Source: Clostridiales bacterium Firm_14 (GTDB lineage Bacteria; Bacillota; Clostridia; Saccharofermentanales; Saccharofermentanaceae). Taken from it: a stretch of 42,795 nt of DNA. The stretch's first letter is position 1, and every line of letters starts with the position of its first letter. Shown here piece by piece: positions 32,479-40,775 of this stretch. The stretch is taken from positions 1 through 42,795 of the forward strand of contig LVAT01000019.1 of assembly GCA_001604135.1 (NCBI GenBank). The letters are read 5' to 3'. The position numbers and the translations under genes were made by a program. The notes beneath the pieces were generated by a model, which had not been told where the DNA came from, made no database searches, and was given only the letters and a program-made list of their open reading frames with translations.

Positions 32479-32623
32479 TGCGGCGCCTCCTATTGTATGG
32501 GCTTATCAATATTATAATAACAGTCCATGACATAAGTTTTCAAAGATTTGTAATTACTTCAATGTCAATTTCAAGTAATGCTGCTCTCATTCATGAGAAG
32601 TAAAAAAGTTAGTGACAATATTC

Positions 32624-32652
32624 TTGACGAAATAACAGCTGCTTGGTGTAAT
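32624..32652 (+). promoter_or_regulatory. Promoter of the 32689 gene
   Basis: TTGACG (32624-32629), a 17-base spacer and TGTAAT (32647-32652). Confidence 0.55.
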
Positions 32653-32688
32653 TTAGAGCAAGTAATCAGTTAACAGGGGGATATACGC

Positions 32689-33300
32689 ATGAATAAGAAA
32701 CAATTCATTTTATCGTGTCTGCTCAGTGTTGTGCTCGTTGCAGTTCTTCTGATTTCATTTGCTAAGTGTGCATATGTTGTATATCATCCGGCATGGTCAT
32801 CATGGTCACCGAATTCTTTTGGCGATTATGGCAGAAGTCTTTCTTTTTACATTAATTATTCTCCGTTATGGGTTGGCATCTTCACAGTTATCCAACTGAT
32901 CCTGCTATGGGTCTTAAGAAAACCGTTTCTATGTTGGTTCGGAATAGTGCTTAACATTGTTGGAACGGGTTTTCCCGGTTTCAGAATGTACGTTGACTCA
33001 TTAACAGGTAAAATATTAAAGGACGCGTTTACTGATAGCTATCCTGCTTATAGTGATTATACTTTTGAGACTCCTTTTTATTTTATATTGTTTTTGAGTG
33101 CAGTAATTACCGTACTTTACATTATCCTTTTCGTTTTCCGCAGAAAAACGAAAGCAAAAACGATTCCTGTTCAGACATCTGCGTACCCGGTCAATGGGCA
33201 GAATGCGTATCCGTTCAGCGGGGAAACTGAAAAGCTTGTAACCGGGGAGAACTCATATCCGGTCTTCGGGGAAGCGGGTAATACAGGATCGCTAGATTAA
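32689..33300 (+). CDS. Membrane protein with Tyr-Pro repeats, unknown
   Basis: A 203-residue protein with about four hydrophobic helices (near 8-28, 62-76, 81-98, 128-150) and a cytoplasmic tail of some 50 residues. The tail has imperfect repeats: SAYPVNGQNAYPFSGE and then NSYPVFGE. No family is recognised. The coding sequence is AT-rich compared with the housekeeping genes. A CAGGGGG site precedes the ATG. Confidence 0.6.
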   Translation: MNKKQFILSCLLSVVLVAVLLISFAKCAYVVYHPAWSSWSPNSFGDYGRSLSFYINYSPLWVGIFTVIQLILLWVLRKPFLCWFGIVLNIVGTGFPGFRMYVDSLTGKILKDAFTDSYPAYSDYTFETPFYFILFLSAVITVLYIILFVFRRKTKAKTIPVQTSAYPVNGQNAYPFSGETEKLVTGENSYPVFGEAGNTGSLD

Positions 33301-33423
33301 AAGCCGGGATAAAACCTTAGACAGTTTATAAATCCGGAAGCACCAATTGACCCATTGAACATAAGGCCAAGATCAAATATCTCGTATTTCGGAATTATTA
33401 TATTGATATTCGATAAATTTTAG

Positions 33424-33452
33424 TTGCGTTTCAATATCGGTCGTGTTATGAT
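33424..33452 (+). promoter_or_regulatory. Promoter of the 33492 gene
   Basis: TTGCGT (33424-33429), a 17-base spacer and TATGAT (33447-33452). Confidence 0.55.
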
Positions 33453-33491
33453 GGGCCTAACAAAGAACCATCATTTCAAGGAGATATCCGT

Positions 33492-34007
33492 ATGAGATCC
33501 GAGACATCCTTTATCCGTGTAATCGTTATTATTCTTGGCGTCCTGGCCATATTCTTCGGATTAGTTTTCTGGGGTATGAGTTCGTTAGTAAGATTTCATG
33601 TTTATGAGAATTTATCTCACGAACAGAAGGCAAGTAATGCGCGTGCTGCTTTAATGCCTGATATTGCCGACTATGTAGAGCGTTATGGATTAAGAGGATT
33701 TCAGGATGTAGACTGCCAGGTTGAGACGGTCAAATTTGACAGCATTGATAATCTGGTTGCTGCAATCCCCTCCCTTGAATGTTATAAGAGATCAGCAACT
33801 AGCGACGGAAGTGATATCAAGGGCAAGAAAGCCAAGGTATATGAGCTTGATACTGTGCGCCCATTCAACGGCAGAAAATCTGTCCTTCCTCTCGACTTCA
33901 GTTATGTAAAACCGGATTCACAGGAGGAATACTGGATCTGGAAATACAGTATCTATGAATACAAAGACGGAAGCTGCAGACTCGTCGTACTGATCAGTCC
34001 GATGTGA
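33492..34007 (+). CDS. Single-pass membrane-anchored protein, unknown
   Basis: A 171-residue protein with one N-terminal helix (about 8-31) and an extracytoplasmic domain of about 135 residues. It is rich in charged and aromatic residues; no lipobox and no catalytic motif is seen. The AAGGAGATATCCGT site before ATG is strong, so it is probably expressed. It ends just before the convergent CPBP gene. Confidence 0.6.
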   Translation: MRSETSFIRVIVIILGVLAIFFGLVFWGMSSLVRFHVYENLSHEQKASNARAALMPDIADYVERYGLRGFQDVDCQVETVKFDSIDNLVAAIPSLECYKRSATSDGSDIKGKKAKVYELDTVRPFNGRKSVLPLDFSYVKPDSQEEYWIWKYSIYEYKDGSCRLVVLISPM

Positions 34008-34027
34008 CGGTTTCCGTTTATCTGCTT

Positions 34028-34699
34028 TTACGGTTTCAGCAGAACCGATGCCCAGACACCTATCAGGAAATCGTAGACCCCGTGTGCGATTATCAGTGAG
34101 AGCAAAGAACAATTCTTTATCTTCAGTCTGCAGAAGCACCAGAACGCTCCGAGAAGAGATGTTATTACAATTTGGATTATGTTGCCGCTGAAGACATGCA
34201 AGAGTCCGAACATGACCGATGAAATGATCAGAGAAACAGCGTCATTTCCGGTGAGGTTCTTAAGTCTTCTGAAGATAAATCCTCTGAACACGAATTCTTC
34301 TACAAAAGCGACAGAGAAAACAAAATAGATAAGTTCGATAACAAACTCTATGAACTGATCATGTCTCGTTCCGTTATCGACAAAGCTGCCGAATCCCATA
34401 AGATGCGGGATTAGAGTGAGGGAAAAAGACATACCCAGACCGATTCCGAGGCCTATGAGGATCTGCCGGACAAGCTTGCCTCTTCCCTGAAAATACTCGC
34501 GCATCTTCTCTTTGTTCACATACATCAATATCAGAGGAACAACTGCTATTACCCAATAGCCCGCTAAATACAGAATAACCCTGAGTACGAACGGAAATCT
34601 GAAGAGCACATTGCCGTTAAACATGATAACGGCATACGTTCCAAGGAGGGCTCCGGCAAATCCCGTTATCAGAAGAAACCATTCTTTTCTATTTCTCAT
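34028..34699 (-). CDS. CPBP-family intramembrane metalloprotease
   Basis: A 223-residue polytopic protein with six or more helices and the CPBP (Abi) motifs: AFVEEFVFRGFIFRRL with the paired glutamates, then MFGLLHVFSGN with the histidine and AHGVYDF. Relatives include Rce1 and bacteriocin self-immunity proteases. The start at 34699 forms an ATGA overlap with the SDR stop. Last gene of a TetR-SDR-CPBP operon. Substrate unknown. Confidence 0.88.
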   Translation of the reverse strand: MRNRKEWFLLITGFAGALLGTYAVIMFNGNVLFRFPFVLRVILYLAGYWVIAVVPLILMYVNKEKMREYFQGRGKLVRQILIGLGIGLGMSFSLTLIPHLMGFGSFVDNGTRHDQFIEFVIELIYFVFSVAFVEEFVFRGFIFRRLKNLTGNDAVSLIISSVMFGLLHVFSGNIIQIVITSLLGAFWCFCRLKIKNCSLLSLIIAHGVYDFLIGVWASVLLKP

Positions 34700-35448
34700 T
34701 CTATGTAATCCTCTATTTCCCTGATCCACAGCTTCATCATTGTCTTGTGAGGAACGACTTTGCTTAAGAATCTGGTGTATCTGTAATACGGCGAACAGAC
34801 TGAGACGTCCTTGCCTTTGCGCAGATCTTTTAGAGCTGTTCTTACCACGACATCTGCCGATACCATGCCCGGATATTTAATGACCTTACCGCTCTTTGTC
34901 TTCGACGGAAGCATCTTGGTATCCACCCACCCGGGGCAGACAGCTATGCAGTTAATCCCCTTGTTCTCAACATTAAGACTTCTCGTAAACGAGAGCAGAT
35001 ATGCCTTGCTCGCTGAATAAACTGCTATATAAGGATTCGGCTGGAAAGCCGATGCCGAAGCGATATTAAGGATATTGGAACCCTCAGCCATGTACGGAAG
35101 TGAAGCTCTGCAAAGGAGCGTTGCGGCTGTGTCATTTATCTCGAGCATGTCGCATAACTCTTCGATCGGGAACTCCGTTACCGGTGCCATCCTCGCGACG
35201 CCTGCGTTGTTTACAAGATATCTGATATCAGGGTGCTCATCTTCGATCTTATGGCAAAGTCCAATGATCGAATCCTTATCTGACAGATCGCAGATGATAG
35301 GAGCGATCTTATCGCCGTATTTTTCGCGAAGAGCATTCAGCTTATTCTCGCTCCTTCCGACAGCCCAGATGTGATCAACTTCGCCTATAAGGCTCTTAAC
35401 GAATTCTTCTCCGATGTCCCCGGTTGCGCCCGTAATGATCGCAATCAT
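34696..35448 (-). CDS. Short-chain dehydrogenase/reductase
   Basis: A 250-residue classical SDR: NAD(P) motif TGATGDIG at residues 7-14, NNAG, catalytic Ser in IASASAF and YSASK. It reduces or oxidises a carbonyl/alcohol; the substrate is unknown. It overlaps the TetR gene by an ATGA and the CPBP gene by an ATGA, so all three are coupled. Confidence 0.93.
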   Translation of the reverse strand: MIAIITGATGDIGEEFVKSLIGEVDHIWAVGRSENKLNALREKYGDKIAPIICDLSDKDSIIGLCHKIEDEHPDIRYLVNNAGVARMAPVTEFPIEELCDMLEINDTAATLLCRASLPYMAEGSNILNIASASAFQPNPYIAVYSASKAYLLSFTRSLNVENKGINCIAVCPGWVDTKMLPSKTKSGKVIKYPGMVSADVVVRTALKDLRKGKDVSVCSPYYRYTRFLSKVVPHKTMMKLWIREIEDYIE

Positions 35449-36023
35449 TTCCTGTCCTCCAGAAGGATCCTTGATAAGTCTTCAGACCTGATCATTGCAT
35501 AGTCTGTTGTGTAGAGGTTTTTTACCGCATAGAGATATACAACGCCCCAATAAAGTTCAGACAGTTTTCTCGCATTTCCTGCAACCACACTGCCCTCCTT
35601 TTGGCCTTCTTTAATGATCTTTTCCAGAGTTTTATAGAAGCTCTGGTCCGTCTCGCCTTCTAATAGTCTCTGCGTATAAAGCGCAATGCTTGCGGAGAAC
35701 ATCTCATCACTCTTAAGGCTCTTGATGAGATAGTCCGAGAGCATCCTGATCTTCATTGCGGCAGTGATCGGGAGCTTTGCAAAACTGTTCAGCTTCTCCG
35801 ATCTGGTATATTTGTCCGATATCTCGAAAATCTCGGCGTAAAGATCTTCCTTGGATTCGAAATACAGGTATATCGTTCCCTGAGCGATACCAATATTCTT
35901 CGACAATTCACTTATCTTGGTGCCTGCAAAACCGTGCCTTGCAAAATACAGGACAGATTTCTTGATTATGAGATTCCTGGTTTCTTCCCTTATTTCCTGA
36001 CAGCGTTCCTGTGACTTGGGCAT
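35445..36023 (-). CDS. TetR-family regulator
   Basis: A 192-residue TetR protein. The helix-turn-helix is KISELSKNIGIAQGTIYLYFESKEDLY (shown here only by its ends: residues 37-63). The C-terminal ligand domain is not assignable. It is the first gene of its operon and a perfect 12-base inverted repeat lies 12 bases upstream of its start, so it very likely represses its own operon. Confidence 0.93.
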   Translation of the reverse strand: MPKSQERCQEIREETRNLIIKKSVLYFARHGFAGTKISELSKNIGIAQGTIYLYFESKEDLYAEIFEISDKYTRSEKLNSFAKLPITAAMKIRMLSDYLIKSLKSDEMFSASIALYTQRLLEGETDQSFYKTLEKIIKEGQKEGSVVAGNARKLSELYWGVVYLYAVKNLYTTDYAMIRSEDLSRILLEDRK

Positions 36024-36034
36024 GATGCTCTTCC

Positions 36035-36064
36035 TTTATGAATGAATAAATTTTCATTCATAAA
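36035..36064. promoter_or_regulatory. TetR-type operator
   Basis: TTTATGAATGAA (36035-36046), six bases, then its exact reverse complement (36053-36064). Size, spacing and place fit a TetR operator; TATTTT on the minus strand overlaps it as a likely -10. Confidence 0.85.
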
Positions 36065-36117
36065 ATAGCATGGGCAGTTTGAGGTGTCAACATTATTTTC
36101 ACTTGATTTTTCGATGA

Positions 36118-36123
36118 TATAAT
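36118..36123 (+). promoter_or_regulatory. Probable -10 of the zinc-ribbon/TPR gene
   Basis: TATAAT 35 bases before the chosen start; an ATG in the same place (36122) therefore cannot be the start. Confidence 0.45.
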
Positions 36124-36157
36124 GAAGTTAATCAGAAAAATATATGGGGAGGGATAT

Positions 36158-37066
36158 ATGAGCGAGATCAAATCACATAAGTGTCCGTCTTGTGGCGGCA
36201 ATCTGTCCATCAATTTCGATATGCAGACGTATCTGTGTCCCTTCTGCGGCAGTACGTTTGACTACGAATATTTCAGAGAAGATCAGATGCACGAGATGGG
36301 TAATACCTATCTTAGCAGAGGCGAGTTCTCGGCAGCGATCGATGCATACAAATATCTCCTGCAAAAAGATCCGCACGACTTTATAGCTTTGCGCGGAATC
36401 ATGCTTGCTTCTGCCCAAATGAAAGGCATTAAGAATCTGTCGGATTCTAATAACTTTAGGAAATTCACTTACAACACGAAGCTCGTGGAAAGCTCTGTGG
36501 AAGGCAGTTCGGCTGAGGACAAAGATTACTTCGAAGAATTACGCAGGCTCTTCCGTGAAATACATGTGATTTCCAAACTCAACAAAGAACGTGACGCCCT
36601 TGAGGTTGAGAGGAGCAGAACGAGGAGCAAACTCAACATGACCAGCGCTAATCTCAGCGAGTATTCTTTCATTGATGAGAAAGGCGATACACATGATCCC
36701 GAACTCGGATTTGCGATCATGTGCGTGATAACGGGACTCTTGGCTCTTGTTACGACCGGCCTATACCTGTTCGCCATCTTCAGCTCGATCTTTGGCGGGG
36801 AAGTTTCTGCATTAATCGTGGTATCGTTCATCGCTACTGTAGTTACATTTGCTGCAGCCATGATCACTTTCAAGATCATGTATCCGCTCGCCCAGGGTGC
36901 CAAAAAGCACAAGTTAAAACTAAAGGAAGCCAAGGCCGAGCTGGACAACATCTCGATCAGACTTGAAATGCTGGAGAAAGAGGTCCACAGCCGTGTATCT
37001 GTCATAAAGCACGATTGTCTTCTGTTCTTCAAGGAAGACGAGAGGCGTATGGCAAGATTTTCATAA
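36158..37066 (+). CDS. Zinc-ribbon, TPR-like, two-helix coiled-coil membrane protein
   Basis: A 302-residue protein. The N-terminus has a zinc ribbon with CPSCGG and CPFCGS (residues 9-31), then a TPR-like helical repeat (GNTYLSRGEFSAAIDAYKYL), a coil, two hydrophobic helices (about 183-204 and 212-237) and a final coil. A TFIIB-type ribbon plus TPR is seen in many uncharacterised Clostridia envelope proteins. It is the intact relative of the broken gene at 28122. Start is chosen for GGGAGGG. Function unknown; the ribbon and TPR suggest protein binding on the cytoplasmic side. Confidence 0.7.
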   Translation: MSEIKSHKCPSCGGNLSINFDMQTYLCPFCGSTFDYEYFREDQMHEMGNTYLSRGEFSAAIDAYKYLLQKDPHDFIALRGIMLASAQMKGIKNLSDSNNFRKFTYNTKLVESSVEGSSAEDKDYFEELRRLFREIHVISKLNKERDALEVERSRTRSKLNMTSANLSEYSFIDEKGDTHDPELGFAIMCVITGLLALVTTGLYLFAIFSSIFGGEVSALIVVSFIATVVTFAAAMITFKIMYPLAQGAKKHKLKLKEAKAELDNISIRLEMLEKEVHSRVSVIKHDCLLFFKEDERRMARFS

Positions 37067-37156
37067 GCTGCCGACAGGTATTGGCTTCGTTGAATTCCAC
37101 CGGAAAAACAATTACAATTCTTCTGCACTAAAAAGACAGAAAAGCAGGATTGTAAG

Positions 37157-37591
37157 ATGTATTTTGATGACCTTAAAACCGGAATGAGCGCTGAGCTCGA
37201 ACCCGCTGTTATCGATAAGGATAAGATGATCGCGTTTGCCAGAGATTACGATAACATCCCTCTTCACACCGACGAAGAATACGCCAAGACTACGCATTTC
37301 GGAAGACTGATAGCACCCGGTGTCATGTCATTCATGGCAGTATGGGCTAAATATCTTGAGGTTGATTTCTTCGGTGAAGAACTCCTCGCCGGAAAATCCA
37401 CCAAGATCGAATGGCTTAAACCCGTCTTCGCAGATGACGTTCTTACGGGCAAAGCAGAGATCACCAATCTTGTTAAGAGAAATGAGAGAAACGGACTGGC
37501 GGAATTGACCATAAACGTCTTTAACCAGAACGGCGAACTTGTTTTGACGAACGTCACCGAATCAGTAGTTAAGTGCAGACCGTTAGACTGA
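37157..37591 (+). CDS. MaoC-like hydratase
   Basis: A 144-residue single hotdog-domain MaoC/PhaJ-type protein. The catalytic Asp and His are in DYDNIPLHTDEEYAKT and the overhanging segment is FGRLIAPGVMSF. These enzymes hydrate or dehydrate acyl-CoA esters. The length is typical. The ribosome binding site AGGATTGTAAG is moderate. It stands alone between unrelated genes. Confidence 0.9.
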   Translation: MYFDDLKTGMSAELEPAVIDKDKMIAFARDYDNIPLHTDEEYAKTTHFGRLIAPGVMSFMAVWAKYLEVDFFGEELLAGKSTKIEWLKPVFADDVLTGKAEITNLVKRNERNGLAELTINVFNQNGELVLTNVTESVVKCRPLD

Positions 37592-37592
37592 T

Positions 37593-37621
37593 GTTGCCAA
37601 TTCAGTAATTATTTTGGCAAC
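37593..37621. terminator. Weak hairpin between converging genes
   Basis: GTTGCCAA pairs with TTGGCAAC (37614-37621), two bases after the MaoC stop. There is only a short T run. Confidence 0.4.
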
Positions 37622-37637
37622 ACTTCTGCTGCCTATG

Positions 37638-38111
37638 TTATTCGGCAGACTGCTCTTTTCCCTCTTCAGGCTTTTGCCTGTAGATCCAGAGCTTTCTGGC
37701 CAAGTAATTCCAGATGAATACTATGCCCGTGGCGATTATTTTTGCCAATGTCTTCAGGAACTCTGTCTTCATTCCGATTACGGTTACGAAGAGGAACATC
37801 AGTCCGAGATTTCCCAGAAGTCCGATACCGCTTACGCCGAATACCTGAACGAACTCTTTGCCCTTCTTCTTTCCGAGCTTGGAATTCTTGAACGTGAATG
37901 TCCTTCCCAGGAACCAGTTGGTCGTAGTGGAAAACACAAACGCCAGTGCCGTAGCCGGCAGATAAGGCATGTTCAGGAATCTTCCGAGAAGAAAGAATGA
38001 GATCCACTCAACGAGAGCGGATACTCCTCCGACAATAAAATAGGATATGAACTGCTTTATCTCAGCTCCCGTAAGGTATGAGAGCAAACCCTTCTTCTCA
38101 CTCATGGTCAA
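37638..38111 (-). CDS. GtrA-family membrane protein
   Basis: A 157-residue protein with four helices, the standard GtrA form; QFISYFIVGGVSALVEWISFFLLGR is the usual first helix and NWFLGRTFTF the central motif (positions about 18-43 and 62-71). GtrA moves undecaprenyl-phosphate-linked sugars across the membrane. I take the TTG at 38111, six bases after AGGA and overlapping the previous stop as TTGA; ATG at 38105 is an alternative with a poorly spaced site. Last gene of the glycosylation operon. Confidence 0.9.
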   Translation of the reverse strand: MTMSEKKGLLSYLTGAEIKQFISYFIVGGVSALVEWISFFLLGRFLNMPYLPATALAFVFSTTTNWFLGRTFTFKNSKLGKKKGKEFVQVFGVSGIGLLGNLGLMFLFVTVIGMKTEFLKTLAKIIATGIVFIWNYLARKLWIYRQKPEEGKEQSAE

Positions 38112-40057
38112 TCATTATCCTGCTGGGCATAGCGCCACATGGTCTCACGGTAAGCATCCGGCAGGCCGATATCGAACGATTCTCCGTCAGGCACGAATCC
38201 GAAGAGACCGTTGTTCTCACGGATGGTGTCGAGAGCGGAAGTGAGGCCGAACTCTTTTCCTTCAGAGGGCTTGCCGACTACCTTGATCTGCCTTTCGAGC
38301 TCTTCGAAGACTTCAGGTGTCAGAACGTACTGGCCGAATGTTGCGTAGTATTTTCTCTCGCCTCTCGCGTTATCGATGCCGAGATACTCTTCGGCATAAT
38401 CGTCAGTCGGCTTCTCAACCATGCTGTCAGCCTTAAGTATTGTTTCTTCTTTGTTATTCCAGCAGCCGTGAACGATTCCGTAATGGACTACCCTGCTTAA
38501 GGGAATCTCAGTGATACTGACAAGCGCGCCGCCGCATTCCTTATATGCGTCGATGACCTGCTTGCAGCAGTTGACTGCGGTATTTGATTTATAGAGGAAA
38601 TCACCGAGGAGCAGCAATGCGGGCTCACCGTCCGTAAATCTCTTTGCGAGCCATACTGCGTGGCCGAATCCCAGTCTCTCACGCTGATAAACATAGGTGA
38701 TGTGGTGACGGAGATTGGAGATGAGGTCCTCATATTTTCTCTTGCTGTCAGGAAGCTTTTCCTGCTGTTCTGCCGATAGGGGCTCGAAAAATCTGTCGAA
38801 ATCGGGCTGTTCGTCTTCACCTATAATAAGGCAGATATCCTCTATTCCCGCTTCTAAGAGCTGCTCTAACATAATGAGCAATGCGGGCTTTAGTACGCCG
38901 TCCCTGTCATAGACAGGCATCATGCACTTGGGCATGCACTTTGTTGCGGGGAATACGCGGGTGCCAAAGCCGGCAAGAGGAATGATCGCCTTTCTTACTG
39001 TCTGTCCGGGCTTTAGGGTCAGGAGGAATGAGGGCATTCCCTTCTCGTCCTTGAGATATTCCTGGAGTTTTGCTGCTGATTCCTCATCCTTTGCGAGGAA
39101 CTGGACCGTGCCGTCTCCCTGAGAGCCTACGCCCTTGCCGCCCCATGTAAGTTCGTTGATATAAGGATCGTTCAGAACGGAATGAAGTACCGGAGCTTCG
39201 AGCTCTGTGCACATAGGTGCGACCTTCTGATCGAATATGGTCTGGGCGTCCTTCATGAGCTGTCCCAAGCCTTCAGCGTCACCCTTAATGAGCAATTCCT
39301 TTGCCTTGCCTACGATCGCAATGTTGTCGCGGCCCAAAGCTTCCTGGACCATCTTCTCCGGCACGGTATTTGCGAAAGGATAAGCCTTACCTAAATCCGC
39401 AAGGATCTTTATCGTGTCCTTGGATGCCATGAGATTTGCGATTACCCAGTGGAAAGTGGAACCGACGCGGATAGGCTTCGAATCGATCTCGACGCCGTCA
39501 AATTCCATGTAAACAGGCTTTACGCCGTAAGCGCAGGCCTGGTCCAGACGTCCGCATCTGGAAGGTGTTCGCTGCTCGCCGCGGAATGCGGCCTGCATCT
39601 CGCCCTTGATGTTCATTCTGAGCTGGTAGAGCTGGTTGAATGCGCGTGCAACGAGAACGCAGATCGCTGCTGAGGATGAGAGTCCGCTCTTAATTGGAAG
39701 GTCACGCTTCTCGATCGTGATCTTAACTCCGCCGACCCTGTAATTATCGTTAATGTAGGAAGCTACGCCGGCAACATATGAGAAATATCCGCCCTGCTGT
39801 GCAACTTCCAAAAGCTTTGCGGAATCCATCTCGCATTCCCAGGATTCCTTCTCCGGGAAATCAGGAGATGTTGCGATTATGAACTTGTCGGCTTTCTCGG
39901 CCGTGGCATATATGCCCTGCTCGACACCGGAGACGATCGCCTGACCTTTCTCGATTTCCGAATTTACCGTGCGGTACATTCCTGCCCAGTCGGAATGCTC
40001 TCCGAAAAGGCACAAACGGCCCGGAACAAATAAATGAATCTTTCTCTTATCGGTCAT
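38108..40057 (-). CDS. Bifunctional GHMP sugar kinase / nucleotidyltransferase
   Basis: A 649-residue fusion. Residues 1-345 are a GHMP kinase: PGRLCLFGEHSDW near 12-24, GLSSSAAI at 125-132, catalytic-type Asp in SRCGRLDQ at 166-173, and a C-terminal glycine motif GGKGVGSQGDG. From about 354 comes a GalU-like nucleotidyltransferase: KAIIPLAGFGTRVFPATK and PKCMMPVYD (377-384). It would phosphorylate a free sugar at C1 and activate it with a nucleoside triphosphate in one polypeptide. Plant FKP has the same two functions in the opposite order. The sugar is unknown; the tail aligns with UTP-glucose enzymes. GGGAGAAGCGATCAA precedes the ATG. Confidence 0.88.
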   Translation of the reverse strand: MTDKRKIHLFVPGRLCLFGEHSDWAGMYRTVNSEIEKGQAIVSGVEQGIYATAEKADKFIIATSPDFPEKESWECEMDSAKLLEVAQQGGYFSYVAGVASYINDNYRVGGVKITIEKRDLPIKSGLSSSAAICVLVARAFNQLYQLRMNIKGEMQAAFRGEQRTPSRCGRLDQACAYGVKPVYMEFDGVEIDSKPIRVGSTFHWVIANLMASKDTIKILADLGKAYPFANTVPEKMVQEALGRDNIAIVGKAKELLIKGDAEGLGQLMKDAQTIFDQKVAPMCTELEAPVLHSVLNDPYINELTWGGKGVGSQGDGTVQFLAKDEESAAKLQEYLKDEKGMPSFLLTLKPGQTVRKAIIPLAGFGTRVFPATKCMPKCMMPVYDRDGVLKPALLIMLEQLLEAGIEDICLIIGEDEQPDFDRFFEPLSAEQQEKLPDSKRKYEDLISNLRHHITYVYQRERLGFGHAVWLAKRFTDGEPALLLLGDFLYKSNTAVNCCKQVIDAYKECGGALVSITEIPLSRVVHYGIVHGCWNNKEETILKADSMVEKPTDDYAEEYLGIDNARGERKYYATFGQYVLTPEVFEELERQIKVVGKPSEGKEFGLTSALDTIRENNGLFGFVPDGESFDIGLPDAYRETMWRYAQQDND

Positions 40058-40085
40058 TTGATCGCTTCTCCCGTTTATTTAAGAA

Positions 40086-40775
40086 TCAGCCCTTACGGTA
40101 CTTCCAAATGCAGATGATCGCACGGACGCCGTCCTTGAAGCCGATCTTCTTGCCCTCTTCGTTTGTACGGGGATAGTAGGAGATCGGAACTTCCTTAACC
40201 TTGATGCCCATCTTCGAGATCTTAGCCGTGATCTCCGGCTCGAATCCGAAGCGGTTTTCCTTAATGTCTACAGCCTGGATGATCTCGCGCTTGAAGCACT
40301 TGTAGCATGTCTCCATGTCGGTAAGCTTCAGGTGCGTGAAGAGGTTGGAAAGCTTTGTGAGGAACTTATTTGCCATACGGTTGGCGAGGTAGCCCTTTGC
40401 TGCCTGGTTCAAGAATCTGGAACCGTAGCAGACATCGCACTCACCGTCTACGATGGGCTTTATTACCTTCGGATATTCATTGGGATCGTACTCGAGGTCT
40501 GCATCCTGGATGATGACGATATCACCTGTAGCATGCTGGAAACCGGTCCTTAAGGCGCCTCCCTTTCCCTGGTTTACTTCGTGATGAATGACTTTGCTGA
40601 CCAGAGGAGCGATCTCTTTATCAAGGATCTCGCTCGTTCCATCCGTGCTCTTATCGTCAACGACAATGATCTCTTTGTTCTTGATAGGTGCTGCGAGCAC
40701 TTTCTCGACGATCGTATGGATGTTGTTCTTCTCGTTGTAGCAAGGGATAACTATCGAAAGGGTAATATTATCCAT
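40086..40775 (-). CDS. Family 2 glycosyltransferase, DPM1/GtrB-like
   Basis: A 229-residue GT2. The nucleotide-sugar pocket is [14 protein letters not shown] and the metal-binding region is [10 protein letters not shown]; the ending without a membrane helix matches the short DPM1 type. It transfers a sugar to undecaprenyl phosphate. It overlaps the membrane glycosyltransferase by 8 bases. With GtrA and the large membrane protein it makes a Gtr-type set. Confidence 0.92.
   Translation of the reverse strand: MDNITLSIVIPCYNEKNNIHTIVEKVLAAPIKNKEIIVVDDKSTDGTSEILDKEIAPLVSKVIHHEVNQGKGGALRTGFQHATGDIVIIQDADLEYDPNEYPKVIKPIVDGECDVCYGSRFLNQAAKGYLANRMANKFLTKLSNLFTHLKLTDMETCYKCFKREIIQAVDIKENRFGFEPEITAKISKMGIKVKEVPISYYPRTNEEGKKIGFKDGVRAIICIWKYRKG

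Noticed and set aside
38108-40057. Frameshift or assembly error joining two genes
   Set aside because: The frame is continuous with a natural linker, both domains are complete, and there is no internal start with a ribosome binding site at the junction.
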